This document shows, one piece after another, positions 10,991 through 20,634 of a DNA stretch of 38,267 nucleotides. The translations under genes were made by a program, and so were the position numbers. The stretch comes from an uncultured Pelagibacteraceae bacterium (GTDB taxonomy: Bacteria > Pseudomonadota > Alphaproteobacteria > Pelagibacterales > Pelagibacteraceae): contig CABXEK010000005.1 of the NCBI GenBank assembly GCA_902511185.1, positions 5,001-43,267 on the forward strand. The letters are read 5' to 3'. Position 1 is the first letter of the stretch. The number at the start of each line of letters is the position of its first letter. Below the pieces are notes generated by a model. It was not told where the DNA came from. It worked only from the letters and a program-made list of their open reading frames with translations, and ran no database searches.

Positions 10991-13543
10991 ATGTTTAATC
11001 CACTTAATTTAATTTCAAAATTTATCAAATCAAGCAATCAAAAAGAACTTGATAGAATTGGAAAAATTGTATCAAAAATAAATTCATTAGAAGATAATTT
11101 TAAAAAGTTAGAGGATTTAGATTTTCCAAATAAAACAATTGAATTTAAGAGGGATCTTAAAAATGGAAAAAGTTTAGATGAACTTTTACCTGAAGTATTT
11201 GCTTTAGTCAGAGAAGCTTCTAAGAGATCTCGAAATGAGAGACATTTCGATGTTCAGTTAATTGGTGGTGTTGTTTTGCATGAAGGCAAAATTGCTGAGA
11301 TGAGAACAGGTGAAGGAAAAACTTTAACTATTACACTTGCAGCTTATTTAAATGCATTGACTGAAAAAGGAGTGCACATTGTTACAGTTAACGATTATTT
11401 AGCAAAAAGAGACTCAATTGAAATGGGTAAGATATATAATTTCTTAGGCTTAACCTCTGGTTATATTAATAACAATCAAGATGATGAAGAGCGTAAAAAA
11501 AATTATAGCTGTGACATAACATATGCAACTAACAGTGAGTTAGGGTTTGATTATTTAAGAGATAATATGAAATTTTCTAAAAATGAAATGGTTCAAAAAG
11601 AACATGCTTTTACAATAGTAGATGAAATAGACTCTTGTTTAATTGATGAGGCGCGGACTCCTTTAATAATTTCAGGCTCAGCAGAAAATAAGAGTGATCA
11701 GTATTTTGCTATTGATGGATTGATTAAACTTTTAAATAAAAAAGATTATGAAATTGATGAAAAAGATAAAAGTATTCTTTTGACTAATGAGGGAATTGAT
11801 AATGTAGAAAAACTTTTATCAAATGCAGGGATATTGAAAAATAATAATTTTTATGATCCTGAAAATCTAAATTTAGTCCACTACGTAAATCAATCATTAC
11901 GTGCAAACCATTTATTTGATAAAGGAAGAGATTATATAATTCAAGATGGAAGCTTAAAAATTATAGATGAACTTACAGGAAGAATTCTTGAAGGAAGAAG
12001 GTTTGGTGATGGGTTGCATCAAGCACTAGAAGCAAAAGAAAAAATTAATATTCAAGCTGAAAACCAAACTTTAGCATCAATAACTTATCAAAACTATTTT
12101 AAGCTTTATAAAAAAATATCTGGTTGTACAGGTACCGCCGCTACTGAAGCAGAGGAATTTTTTGAAATATATAATTTGCCAGTTGTAATTATTCCTACCA
12201 ATAATGAAATGATTAGAAAGGATTATAATGATCAAATTTTTCGAACAGAAACTGAAAAAAATGATGCAATTATAAATAAAATAACAGAATGCCATCAATT
12301 AGGTCAGCCAATTTTAATTTTCACATCAAGTATTAATAAATCTGAAATTTATGCAGACTTATTAAGTAAAAAAAAAATTAAGCATGTTGTTTTAAATGCA
12401 AAAAATCACGAAAATGAAGCAGACATAATTGCTAATGCAGGTAAAGAAAAATCAGTAATTATCACAACAAGTATTTCTGGCCGTGGTGTTGATATTCAGC
12501 TTGGTGGAAAAAAGGGATCTATCTCTGATGATCAATTAAAAATTTCTAAAGAAAAAATCAAATCATTAGGTGGATTGTTTGTTATAGGAACTGAAAGAAT
12601 GGAGTCTCGTAGAGTAGACAATCAAGCAAGAGGAAGAGCTGGAAGACAGGGTGACGAAGGTAGTTCAATATTCTATGTCAGCCTTGAAGATGATTTAATG
12701 AGAATTTTTGGTTCAGAATCTATGAATAATATGCTAGAAAAATTGGGGCTTAAAGATGGTGAAAGTATTGACCATCCATGGATAAACAAAGCGCTAGAAA
12801 GAGCACAACAAAAAGTTGAGGCTAGAAACTTCGATATCAGAAAAACATTAATTAAATTTGACAATGTTCTTAACGATCAAAGATATGTGATTTTTTCTCA
12901 AAGAGAAAATGCGATGAATAGTCAAAATATATTTGAATATTCAGATGAATTTTTGAAAGAAATTATTCAAAATATTATAAAATTAAAAATTCAAAAATTA
13001 TCAAACCCACAAAACAATGAATTTAGCAATAAACTAAAACAGATTGTTGGCAAAAGTTTTAATGAAAAAGAATTAGAAGAACTAATTTCTGCAAAGGATA
13101 GTGAGCTAGAAGAAAAAATTATTTTTAAATTTAATGAATCTAGAAATGAAAGAGTGAAGATACTTGGAAAAGATCATGCAAAAGAAATTGAAAAAAGAAT
13201 ATTCCTTCAATCAATAGATTTAAATTGGAAATCACATATACAATATTTAGAGCAATTAAGACAAGTGATTGGCCTAAGATCTTATGGTCAGAGAGATCCT
13301 TTGATTGAATACAAAAAAGAAGCATTTGACTTATTTGCAAATCTTTTAGAAAAATTAAAACTAGATTATGTAACAATTTTAATTAATTTAAAAGTTGTTA
13401 CAGAATCTAACAAAGATCAAGATGGAGAAAATAATAAAACTAAAATAAAAAAACCTATTACTAAAAATAAAAAAATAGGAAGAAATGAACCATGTTTTTG
13501 TGGTTCGGGCAAAAAATTTAAACATTGCCACGGCACTTTATAA
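10991..13543 (+). CDS. secA: Preprotein translocase ATPase SecA
   Basis: MRTGEGKTLTITLAAYLNAL, VDEIDSCLIDEARTPLIISG, C-terminal zinc motif GRNEPCFCGSGKKFKHCHG. Confidence 0.98.
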   Translation: MFNPLNLISKFIKSSNQKELDRIGKIVSKINSLEDNFKKLEDLDFPNKTIEFKRDLKNGKSLDELLPEVFALVREASKRSRNERHFDVQLIGGVVLHEGKIAEMRTGEGKTLTITLAAYLNALTEKGVHIVTVNDYLAKRDSIEMGKIYNFLGLTSGYINNNQDDEERKKNYSCDITYATNSELGFDYLRDNMKFSKNEMVQKEHAFTIVDEIDSCLIDEARTPLIISGSAENKSDQYFAIDGLIKLLNKKDYEIDEKDKSILLTNEGIDNVEKLLSNAGILKNNNFYDPENLNLVHYVNQSLRANHLFDKGRDYIIQDGSLKIIDELTGRILEGRRFGDGLHQALEAKEKINIQAENQTLASITYQNYFKLYKKISGCTGTAATEAEEFFEIYNLPVVIIPTNNEMIRKDYNDQIFRTETEKNDAIINKITECHQLGQPILIFTSSINKSEIYADLLSKKKIKHVVLNAKNHENEADIIANAGKEKSVIITTSISGRGVDIQLGGKKGSISDDQLKISKEKIKSLGGLFVIGTERMESRRVDNQARGRAGRQGDEGSSIFYVSLEDDLMRIFGSESMNNMLEKLGLKDGESIDHPWINKALERAQQKVEARNFDIRKTLIKFDNVLNDQRYVIFSQRENAMNSQNIFEYSDEFLKEIIQNIIKLKIQKLSNPQNNEFSNKLKQIVGKSFNEKELEELISAKDSELEEKIIFKFNESRNERVKILGKDHAKEIEKRIFLQSIDLNWKSHIQYLEQLRQVIGLRSYGQRDPLIEYKKEAFDLFANLLEKLKLDYVTILINLKVVTESNKDQDGENNKTKIKKPITKNKKIGRNEPCFCGSGKKFKHCHGTL

Positions 13544-13546
13544 ATT

Positions 13547-14644
13547 TTAGAATAAGTATATTATTAAAGACAACGAAATAATGCCAATTAAACTAAATAT
13601 AATTGGGAGTCTTTTTAATTTTAAAATTTTAACAATGTTATTATCTTTAATTGTTAGTGTTTTTAAGTCTTCAGAACTACTTGTAAAGCCTTTGTTTCTT
13701 CCAATCTTTAAAAATTTGTTTTTTCTCTCATTCATTATTTCATCTGCCGATAAATCTTTAAAATATTCTAAATTTTTAAATATTGAATTTCTTAAATTTT
13801 GTAACATTAAATCTCTATTTCTGTGGGCTCCACCCAATGGCTCGGGAATTATTTCATCTATAACTTCTAATTTTAACAAATCTTTTGCTGATAATTTCAT
13901 TGCTTTAGCTGCATCAAGCATTTTTTTTGGATCTCTCCACAAAATAGTTGCACATCCCTCTGGTGAAATAACAGAATAAATTGCATTTTCTAACATTATT
14001 ACTTTATTGGATGATGCTAATGCTATTGCTCCTCCAGAGCCACCCTCACCAATTATAATTGCCAAGGTTGGTACTTTGAGCTCCATGCAGCACTCAATTG
14101 ATTTAGCAATTGCTTCTGCTTGTCCCCTTTCTTCAGCGCCAACTCCTGGATATGCTCCTGGTGTGTCTATAAATGATATTATCGGAATGTTAAATTTATT
14201 TGCAAGATTCATTAATCGTATTGTTTTTCGATAACCTTCTGGTCTCATCATTCCAAAATTTCTTTCAATCCTACTTTCTAAATTTTCTCCTTTTTCTTGA
14301 CCAATTACTAATACCGAGTTTCCATTAAATTTTGCAAAACCAGTTATAACAGACTCATCTTCTCCATAAAATCGGTCCCCAGATAAAGATATGAAGTCCT
14401 CAAATAAGTTATCAATAAAAAATTTTGATTTTGGCCTATCTTCGTGTCTTGCAACCATAGTGGTTTGCCATGGATCTAGGTTTGAATAAATATCCTTTAG
14501 TTTTTCATCTAGTTCGGTTTGAGTGCTAGATATTTTTTTAGTATCAACTTCAGTTAAACCATCTTGATTATATGGATCTTTTAATTTTTCAATTTCATTT
14601 TCTAGATTTTTAATATCTATTTCAAAATTAAGATAATTTTTCAT
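13547..14644 (-). CDS. accA: Acetyl-CoA carboxylase carboxyltransferase subunit alpha with C-terminal membrane-helix extension
   Basis: LSGDRFYGEDESVITGFAKF, RNFGMMRPEGYRKTIRLM, DTPGAYPGVGAEERGQAEAIA, GEGGSGGAIAL; extra tail ending KLKRLPIIFSLIGIISLSLIIYLF. Confidence 0.95.
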   Translation of the reverse strand: MKNYLNFEIDIKNLENEIEKLKDPYNQDGLTEVDTKKISSTQTELDEKLKDIYSNLDPWQTTMVARHEDRPKSKFFIDNLFEDFISLSGDRFYGEDESVITGFAKFNGNSVLVIGQEKGENLESRIERNFGMMRPEGYRKTIRLMNLANKFNIPIISFIDTPGAYPGVGAEERGQAEAIAKSIECCMELKVPTLAIIIGEGGSGGAIALASSNKVIMLENAIYSVISPEGCATILWRDPKKMLDAAKAMKLSAKDLLKLEVIDEIIPEPLGGAHRNRDLMLQNLRNSIFKNLEYFKDLSADEIMNERKNKFLKIGRNKGFTSSSEDLKTLTIKDNNIVKILKLKRLPIIFSLIGIISLSLIIYLF

Positions 14645-14721
14645 ATTTTATATATAGCTGATACTTAAATTATAAAAAAGGCAATAAAATGAAAAATAAA
14701 AAAATTTATCAATGATATTAA

Positions 14722-14749
14722 TTGACTTAATATTATTAAAAGATACAAA
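14722..14749 (+). promoter_or_regulatory. Putative promoter of the riboswitch-glcB transcript (TTGACT-N16-TACAAA)
   Basis: -35-like TTGACT 14722-14727, 16-nt spacer, -10-like TACAAA 14744-14749, just before the first aptamer. Confidence 0.45.
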
Positions 14750-14752
14750 TTT

Positions 14753-14909
14753 CTCATCGGGAGAGACTAACTAGACAAATTTAGCGCCGAAGGAGCAACC
14801 ACCCCGGAAACTCTCAGGCAAAAGGACCGAAAAAAGCATAACACTCTGGAAAGAGATTAATTTCCGCCGAAGGAGTAAAGCTCTCAGGCAAAAATACAGA
14901 TGGGGTAAA
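14753..14909 (+). ncRNA. Tandem glycine riboswitch upstream of glcB
   Basis: Two successive cores: GGGAGAG...GCGCCGAAGGAGCAA...AAACTCTCAGGCAAAAGGACCG and CTCTGGAAAGAG...CCGCCGAAGGAGTAAAGCTCTCAGGCAAAAATACAGATGGGG. Confidence 0.95.
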
Positions 14910-14920
14910 AAAAAGGTGCT

Positions 14921-17083
14921 ATGCCAGATAAATATATAAATGTTCACTCCCTCAAAGTTTCAGAAAGCTTGTCAAATTTTGTTAAAGAAGAGTTATTAAT
15001 AGATACAGGTATTTCACCTAATAATTTTTGGTTAGGTTTTGAGAAAACTGTAAATGAACTTGAGCCTAAAAATAGAGAATTAATTACCTTCAGAGAAACT
15101 TTACAAAAAAAAATTGATGAATGGCATATTAAAAACAAAGGTAATCAAATTAAACTAGATGAATATAAAAAGTTTTTACTTGAAATTGGATATTTAAAAG
15201 AAGAAGGAGAAGATTTTTTAATAGAAACAGAGAATGTAGATGATGAAATAACAAAAATAGCTGGCCCACAACTAGTAGTTCCAATTATGAATGCGCGTTA
15301 TGCTCTTAACGCAGCCAATGCAAGATGGATGAGTTTATACGATAGTCTTTATGGAACAGATGTTATAGAGCAATCTGAAGATAGTGTATCTGAAAGGTAT
15401 GATCCTTTAAGAGGAGAGATGGTTATCAAATATTCAAGAGATTTTTTAGATAAATATTTTCCACTTAAAAATCTTAGTTGGCACAAAATTACGAGTATAG
15501 CTGTTAAAGAAGGTAAACTAAAAACTCTTAAAGGTGCTGATATATTTGACCTAGCAGAAGAACAAAAGTTTATTGGTCATAGAGGTGAGGCTGATAACCC
15601 ATCTGCAATTATATTGAAAAATAACAACTTACACATCGAAATCTTAAGAGATCCAAGAGCATTTAGTGCTCAACAAGATCATGCAGGAATAAGTGATATA
15701 ATTTTGGAAGCTGCTGTATCGACAATTTGTGACAACGAAGACAGTGTTGCTGCAGTAGATGCTGAAGACAAAGTTGTTTGTTATAGAAACTGGCTTGGTT
15801 TAATGAAAGGTGATCTTAAAACACAATTTGAAAAAGATGGTAAATTATTTGAAAGAAAACTAAATCCTAACAGAAGTTATATTTCGAAAGATGGCAAAGG
15901 GCTCAAGCTGCATGGAAGAAGTTTGTTATTAGTCAGAAACGTAGGGCATTTAATGACAAATCCTTCAATAGTTTTAAGTAATGGTAACGAAGTACCCGAA
16001 GGTATTATGGATGCATTTATTACTGTAGCTGCAGCAATTCATGACTTAAAAAATAAAACAAATTCAAGAACTGGGTCAATCTACATAGTAAAACCAAAAA
16101 TGCATGGACCAGATGAAACAGAATTTACAGATTTAATTTTTTCTAAAGTCGAAGAGGTGCTGGGTTTAAAAAAATATACTTGTAAAATAGGAATTATGGA
16201 TGAAGAGAGAAGAACATCATCAAATTTAAAAGAATGTATAAGAACTTTAAAAAATAGAGTTTTCTTTATTAATACAGGATTTTTAGACAGAACAGGCGAT
16301 GAAATGCACACTTCAATGGAAGCTGGACCAATGATCAAAAAAGGAGATATGAAATCTTCTAAATGGATTTTAGCATATGAAAATAACAATGTTGATGTTG
16401 GATTAAAATGTGGGTTATCAGGGAAGGCTCAAATCGGAAAAGGAATGTGGGCAATGCCAGATAAGATGAAAGATATGATGGAACAAAAGACAGGACATTT
16501 AAAAGCAGGGGCTAATTGTGCTTGGGTTCCGTCCCCAACTGCTGCTGCTTTGCATTCATTACATTATCACGAAACAAATATCTTTGATGAACAAAAAAAT
16601 ATTGCAAAAAGAGAAAAGGCAAAACTAGACGATCTTTTAACAGTGCCAGTTGCAAACAGACCAAATTGGTCAGTAGAAGATATTAATAATGAAATATCGA
16701 ACTCAGCACAAACATTACTAGGTTATGTAGTTAGATGGATTGATCAAGGAGTAGGGTGTTCTAAAGTTCCAGATATTAATAATATTGGGTTGATGGAGGA
16801 TAGAGCAACACTTAGAATTTCATCACAACATATCGCTAATTGGATACATCACGGCATCACTACTAAAATTCAAGTTACAGAAATAATGAAAGAAATGGCA
16901 AAAATTGTTGATAATCAAAACAAAGACGATTCAAAATATGTCAAAATGAGTGATGACTTTGATCGATCTTTAGCTTTTAAAACAGCATGTGATTTAATTT
17001 TTAAAGGTAAAGAACAGCCCTCAGGGTACACTGAACCATTATTGCATTTAAATAGACTAAAAAAGAAACTTAATCTGAATTAG
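14921..17083 (+). CDS. glcB: Malate synthase G
   Basis: 720 aa; AAVDAEDKVVCYRNWLGLMKGDL, GSIYIVKPKMHGPDE, MDEERRTSSNL, GANCAWVPSPTAAALHSLHYH. Confidence 0.98.
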   Translation: MPDKYINVHSLKVSESLSNFVKEELLIDTGISPNNFWLGFEKTVNELEPKNRELITFRETLQKKIDEWHIKNKGNQIKLDEYKKFLLEIGYLKEEGEDFLIETENVDDEITKIAGPQLVVPIMNARYALNAANARWMSLYDSLYGTDVIEQSEDSVSERYDPLRGEMVIKYSRDFLDKYFPLKNLSWHKITSIAVKEGKLKTLKGADIFDLAEEQKFIGHRGEADNPSAIILKNNNLHIEILRDPRAFSAQQDHAGISDIILEAAVSTICDNEDSVAAVDAEDKVVCYRNWLGLMKGDLKTQFEKDGKLFERKLNPNRSYISKDGKGLKLHGRSLLLVRNVGHLMTNPSIVLSNGNEVPEGIMDAFITVAAAIHDLKNKTNSRTGSIYIVKPKMHGPDETEFTDLIFSKVEEVLGLKKYTCKIGIMDEERRTSSNLKECIRTLKNRVFFINTGFLDRTGDEMHTSMEAGPMIKKGDMKSSKWILAYENNNVDVGLKCGLSGKAQIGKGMWAMPDKMKDMMEQKTGHLKAGANCAWVPSPTAAALHSLHYHETNIFDEQKNIAKREKAKLDDLLTVPVANRPNWSVEDINNEISNSAQTLLGYVVRWIDQGVGCSKVPDINNIGLMEDRATLRISSQHIANWIHHGITTKIQVTEIMKEMAKIVDNQNKDDSKYVKMSDDFDRSLAFKTACDLIFKGKEQPSGYTEPLLHLNRLKKKLNLN

Positions 17084-17681
17084 AGTTTAAATTAGATCTA
17101 TTTTTAAAAGCTGAAAATAATGTTCCATCATCTAAACTTTCGATCTCACCACCTACAGGCAATCCTTGTGCTAGTTTAGTAACTTTGGCATTAGTATTTT
17201 TTAAACTATCTTGAATATAATAAGCTGTGGTTTGTCCTTCAACAGTTGCACTTGTTGCTAGTATAACTTCCTCTATGTTGTCTCTATTTACTCTTTCAAC
17301 TAAAGAGTTAATTAAAAGATCTTCTTTTCTTTGACCTACAGAAGAAATCGTTCCACCTAAAATATGAAAGTATCCTTGAAAAATATTTGAGTTTTCAATT
17401 GACCACTGATCAGCAATATCCTCTACAACACAAATTTTTGTATATTTTTCTTTTAAACTTTCACAGTTAACACAACCATTTAAATTAGATTTTAATGAAC
17501 CACATGAATTACATCTTGTTACATTTTTATAAACTTGAGCTAGCGTACTTGCCATAGGTTTTACTAATTCATCTCGATTATTAATAAGTTTAAGAACTAT
17601 TCTTTTAGCTGACTTTGGCCCTAAACCTGGAAGCTTTGAAATTAATTTAATTAATTCCTCAATCTCACTAATATTTTGCAT
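17070..17681 (-). CDS. recR: Recombination protein RecR
   Basis: LISKLPGLGPKSAKRIVL (HhH), CNSCGSLKSNLNGC zinc motif, Toprim CVVEDIADQWSIE. Confidence 0.96.
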   Translation of the reverse strand: MQNISEIEELIKLISKLPGLGPKSAKRIVLKLINNRDELVKPMASTLAQVYKNVTRCNSCGSLKSNLNGCVNCESLKEKYTKICVVEDIADQWSIENSNIFQGYFHILGGTISSVGQRKEDLLINSLVERVNRDNIEEVILATSATVEGQTTAYYIQDSLKNTNAKVTKLAQGLPVGGEIESLDDGTLFSAFKNRSNLNSNSD

Positions 17682-17684
17682 TAG

Positions 17685-18002
17685 TTATAATGGCCATTTA
17701 AAACCAGGAATTCCAAAACCTCCTGTGGCTTTAGAAATCTCTTCAGTGGTCTTTGTTTTTAATTGTGATTTTGCACTATTATGAGCAGCAACTATTAAAT
17801 CTTCAATTATTGTTTTGCTCTCTTTAATAATCTCTTCAGATAATTCAATTTTTTGCATCTCACCCTCACCATCAAGAGTAATTTTAACTGAATTAGAGCC
17901 CGAAATTCCTTCAGCTTTAATCTCCTTAATCTTTTCTTGGCTTTCTTTCATTTTGGCCTCTAGCTCCTTTGCTTTGTCTAGAATCTTCGTAAAATCAGTC
18001 AT
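17685..18002 (-). CDS. YbaB/EbfC family nucleoid-associated protein
   Basis: MTDFTKILDKAKELEAKMKESQEKIKEIKAEG...GEGEMQKIELSEEI...GFGIPGFKWPL; between dnaX and recR as usual. Likely start at 18002, overlapping the dnaX stop. Confidence 0.92.
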   Translation of the reverse strand: MTDFTKILDKAKELEAKMKESQEKIKEIKAEGISGSNSVKITLDGEGEMQKIELSEEIIKESKTIIEDLIVAAHNSAKSQLKTKTTEEISKATGGFGIPGFKWPL

Positions 18003-19656
18003 TTTTATCTTCTTTTCTTTCATTCAACTTAACATCTATAAGTTCAGCGTCAGTAAATTTTTCCATTACTTTATTATAAATTTCCAAATTTTTAACTTCA
18101 TTAATTAATTCATCTTTTTTATTTTTTTGTTTTTCTTTAACTGACATCTGACCCTTAGATTTACTAAAAGTAATAATCCATCTTTCAGTAGTCCACTCAT
18201 AGAGTTTTGAAGAAAGATCTTTTACAAAATCTTTATCTAAATTATCATTAAAAGAGATTTCTATTCTATTTATCTCAAATTTTACAAGATTTACATTTTT
18301 TTCTAATTCATATTTTAATTTAATTTCTTTTTTTAAAGTACAGATTTCAAGAAGATCCTCAAATGAATTTATCAAATTTTTTTCTGTCGATTTTATCTCT
18401 GGTTTAGATTGTGATTTCTGTTTTTCCTCTTGTGCTACGTTTTTTATTTGACTAATAGTTCTTGAATTATTCTCAAACATCTGCTCATTTACTGGTTGAT
18501 TATCTAAATTGTTATTCTTTTGTTCTTGATCTAAATTTTTTTTTAACTTAATTGAACTTAAATGCATTAATCTAATTAAAAACATTTCAATAGATAAATG
18601 TTGGTTGGAAACGATATCTAATTCTTCAAGTGAAGATATTGCAAACTGCCAAAATAAAATTAAAACTTCAGAATCTACCTGATTAGAAATATCTTTAATT
18701 TTTGAAAACTCCTCATCATTAAGTGAGAAATTTGTACTTTCCAAAGATAATGAGTCAATATTTTTAAAATAATAAAGTATTTCTAAAAAATCATTCATAA
18801 ATACTTTTGGCTCAATACCCTGATCATAAATTTTTCTATAAATATTAATAACTTTTTCCTCTTCTCCTTTTAATACTAATTCAAATAAATTGATTAATTG
18901 AGACTTGTTAAAATATCCAAAAATTTTTTGTGCCGCGTTAAGATCCAGCTCTGTTTTTTCATCTAAGCTTAATAGAGCTCTATCCAACAAAGATAATGCA
19001 TCTCTTACGGATCCTTCTGATATTTTTACAATTAACTTTAAAGCTGCATCTGATGCTTTACCATTTTCTTTTTCTTTTACACCTTTAATAAACTCAAATA
19101 ATTCTGATGATTTAATTCTAGACAAATCAAATCTTTGACACCTTGAAACTACAGTAATAGGTATTTTTTTAATTTCTGTAGTTGCAAAAATAAATTTTAA
19201 ATATTCTGGTGGCTCTTCAAGTGTTTTTAATAAAGCATTAAATGCTTGTTTGCTCAACATGTGAACTTCATCGATTATAAATATTTTATATTTTGCTGAG
19301 GTTGGACCATATCTAGAAAATTCAATTAGATCTCTTACATCATCTACACCTGTTTTGCTTGCCGCATCCATTTCAAGCACATCAATGTGACTAGATTCAG
19401 CTATAGATTTACAATTATTACATAAATCTTCTTTACATAAATTTTCTATGCCCTTTAAGCAATTAAGTCCTTTAGCAACAATTCTAGCAGTTGTAGTTTT
19501 TCCAATACCTCTTATTCCAGTAAACAGATAAGCATTAGGAATTTTGTCTGCTTTGATTGAATTTGTTATAGTTTCAGCCACCACTTCTTGACCAATAAGA
19601 TCATCAAAAGTTTGTGGTCTATACTTTAATGCTAATACTTTAGAATTGTTGTTCAT
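17995..19656 (-). CDS. dnaX: DNA polymerase III subunit gamma/tau
   Basis: ALKYRPQTFDDLIGQE, GIRGIGKTTTARI, IDEVHMLSKQAFNALLKTLEEPP, SRC motif. Confidence 0.97.
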   Translation of the reverse strand: MNNNSKVLALKYRPQTFDDLIGQEVVAETITNSIKADKIPNAYLFTGIRGIGKTTTARIVAKGLNCLKGIENLCKEDLCNNCKSIAESSHIDVLEMDAASKTGVDDVRDLIEFSRYGPTSAKYKIFIIDEVHMLSKQAFNALLKTLEEPPEYLKFIFATTEIKKIPITVVSRCQRFDLSRIKSSELFEFIKGVKEKENGKASDAALKLIVKISEGSVRDALSLLDRALLSLDEKTELDLNAAQKIFGYFNKSQLINLFELVLKGEEEKVINIYRKIYDQGIEPKVFMNDFLEILYYFKNIDSLSLESTNFSLNDEEFSKIKDISNQVDSEVLILFWQFAISSLEELDIVSNQHLSIEMFLIRLMHLSSIKLKKNLDQEQKNNNLDNQPVNEQMFENNSRTISQIKNVAQEEKQKSQSKPEIKSTEKNLINSFEDLLEICTLKKEIKLKYELEKNVNLVKFEINRIEISFNDNLDKDFVKDLSSKLYEWTTERWIITFSKSKGQMSVKEKQKNKKDELINEVKNLEIYNKVMEKFTDAELIDVKLNERKEDKND

Positions 19657-19670
19657 TTTATTTATTTTAA

Positions 19671-19754
19671 GGAGACTAGAACCTGAATAACTGTCTCTAC
19701 GACTGCTTCCGTTAGGATCTGGTCGGGTTCAAGCAGCATCCACCTCTAGCCTCC
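19671..19754 (-). ncRNA. ffs: Signal recognition particle RNA, small bacterial type
   Basis: Minus strand GGAGGCTAGAGGTGGATGCTGCTTGAACCCGACCAGATCCTAACGGAAGCAGTCGTAGAGACAGTTATTCAGGTTCTAGTCTCC: conserved apical segment (GACCAGATCCTAACGGAAGCAG) and a 10-bp terminal stem GGAGGCTAGA/TCTAGTCTCC; just upstream of dnaX. Confidence 0.93.
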
Positions 19755-19797
19755 AAAACTATTATAGCAGTTATATTTTCTATTCTACAAGAAAAGA

Positions 19798-20634
19798 TTA
19801 TTTTTTTTTCTCTCTTAACTTATCGGCCTCAAAAACACCCAAGACGTGAAAATCCTCACAATGAAGCCCCAACTCCTCTAAAGATTTTTGTACTTTTGGA
19901 TCCTCTATATGACCATCTAAATCACATAAAAAAAAGAATGAATCAAATGTATTTTTTTCTGGATAACTTTGTAATTTTGTTAAGTTCACACCGTTAATCG
20001 CAAATCCACCTAATGATTGGTATAGGGCGGCAGGCTTGCTTTTAAGTTTAAATAAAAAAGAAGTAATGTATTTATTATTTTTAAATTCAGGTTGAGAAAT
20101 ATTTTTTCCCATTACTAAAAATCTTGTAAAATTACCACTCTCATTTTCAATATTTTTTTTAACAACATCTAATCCATAAATTTGAGCACTTAAAGAGGAT
20201 GCTATCGCAGCTTGCTTAATATCTTTAGTTTTTGAAATCATTTCTGCAGAACCAGCTGTGTCTGCCCTAATATGTTCTACTATATTATTTTCATTTATAA
20301 ATTTTGAACATTGAGACAAACCTTGTGCGTGGGAATATACTTCTTTTATATCACTAAGTTTTGCACCAGGTTGACCCAATAAATTATGTTCTATTTTTTG
20401 AAAATGCTCTTTGTAAATATTTAGCCTATGTTTGAATATTAAATATTCAATACCAATATTTCCTGTAATTCTATTTGACTCAGGAATAATTATTTTACAA
20501 TCTGTTTCTAAACTTGCTTGATTAAAACATTCATCAAAAGTTTTACATGGCATTATTTCTGCTTCTGGGTCAACTGACAATGCAGCTAAATGTGAGTATG
20601 CTCCAAAAGTACCTTGAAAATAAATTTTTGACAT
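19798..20634 (-). CDS. pheA: Prephenate dehydratase with ACT domain
   Basis: YFQGTFGAYSHLAA, IPESNRITGNIG, NFTRFLVMG, ACT domain. Confidence 0.94.
   Translation of the reverse strand: MSKIYFQGTFGAYSHLAALSVDPEAEIMPCKTFDECFNQASLETDCKIIIPESNRITGNIGIEYLIFKHRLNIYKEHFQKIEHNLLGQPGAKLSDIKEVYSHAQGLSQCSKFINENNIVEHIRADTAGSAEMISKTKDIKQAAIASSLSAQIYGLDVVKKNIENESGNFTRFLVMGKNISQPEFKNNKYITSFLFKLKSKPAALYQSLGGFAINGVNLTKLQSYPEKNTFDSFFFLCDLDGHIEDPKVQKSLEELGLHCEDFHVLGVFEADKLREKKK

Noticed and set aside
13581-14234. Antisense ORFs opposite accA
   Set aside because: accA motifs are conserved on the minus strand; antisense frames show no recognisable domain.
17995-19656. Programmed frameshift in dnaX producing gamma
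   Set aside because: I did not find a convincing A-AAA-AAG slippery site with a downstream structure; the ORF is continuous.
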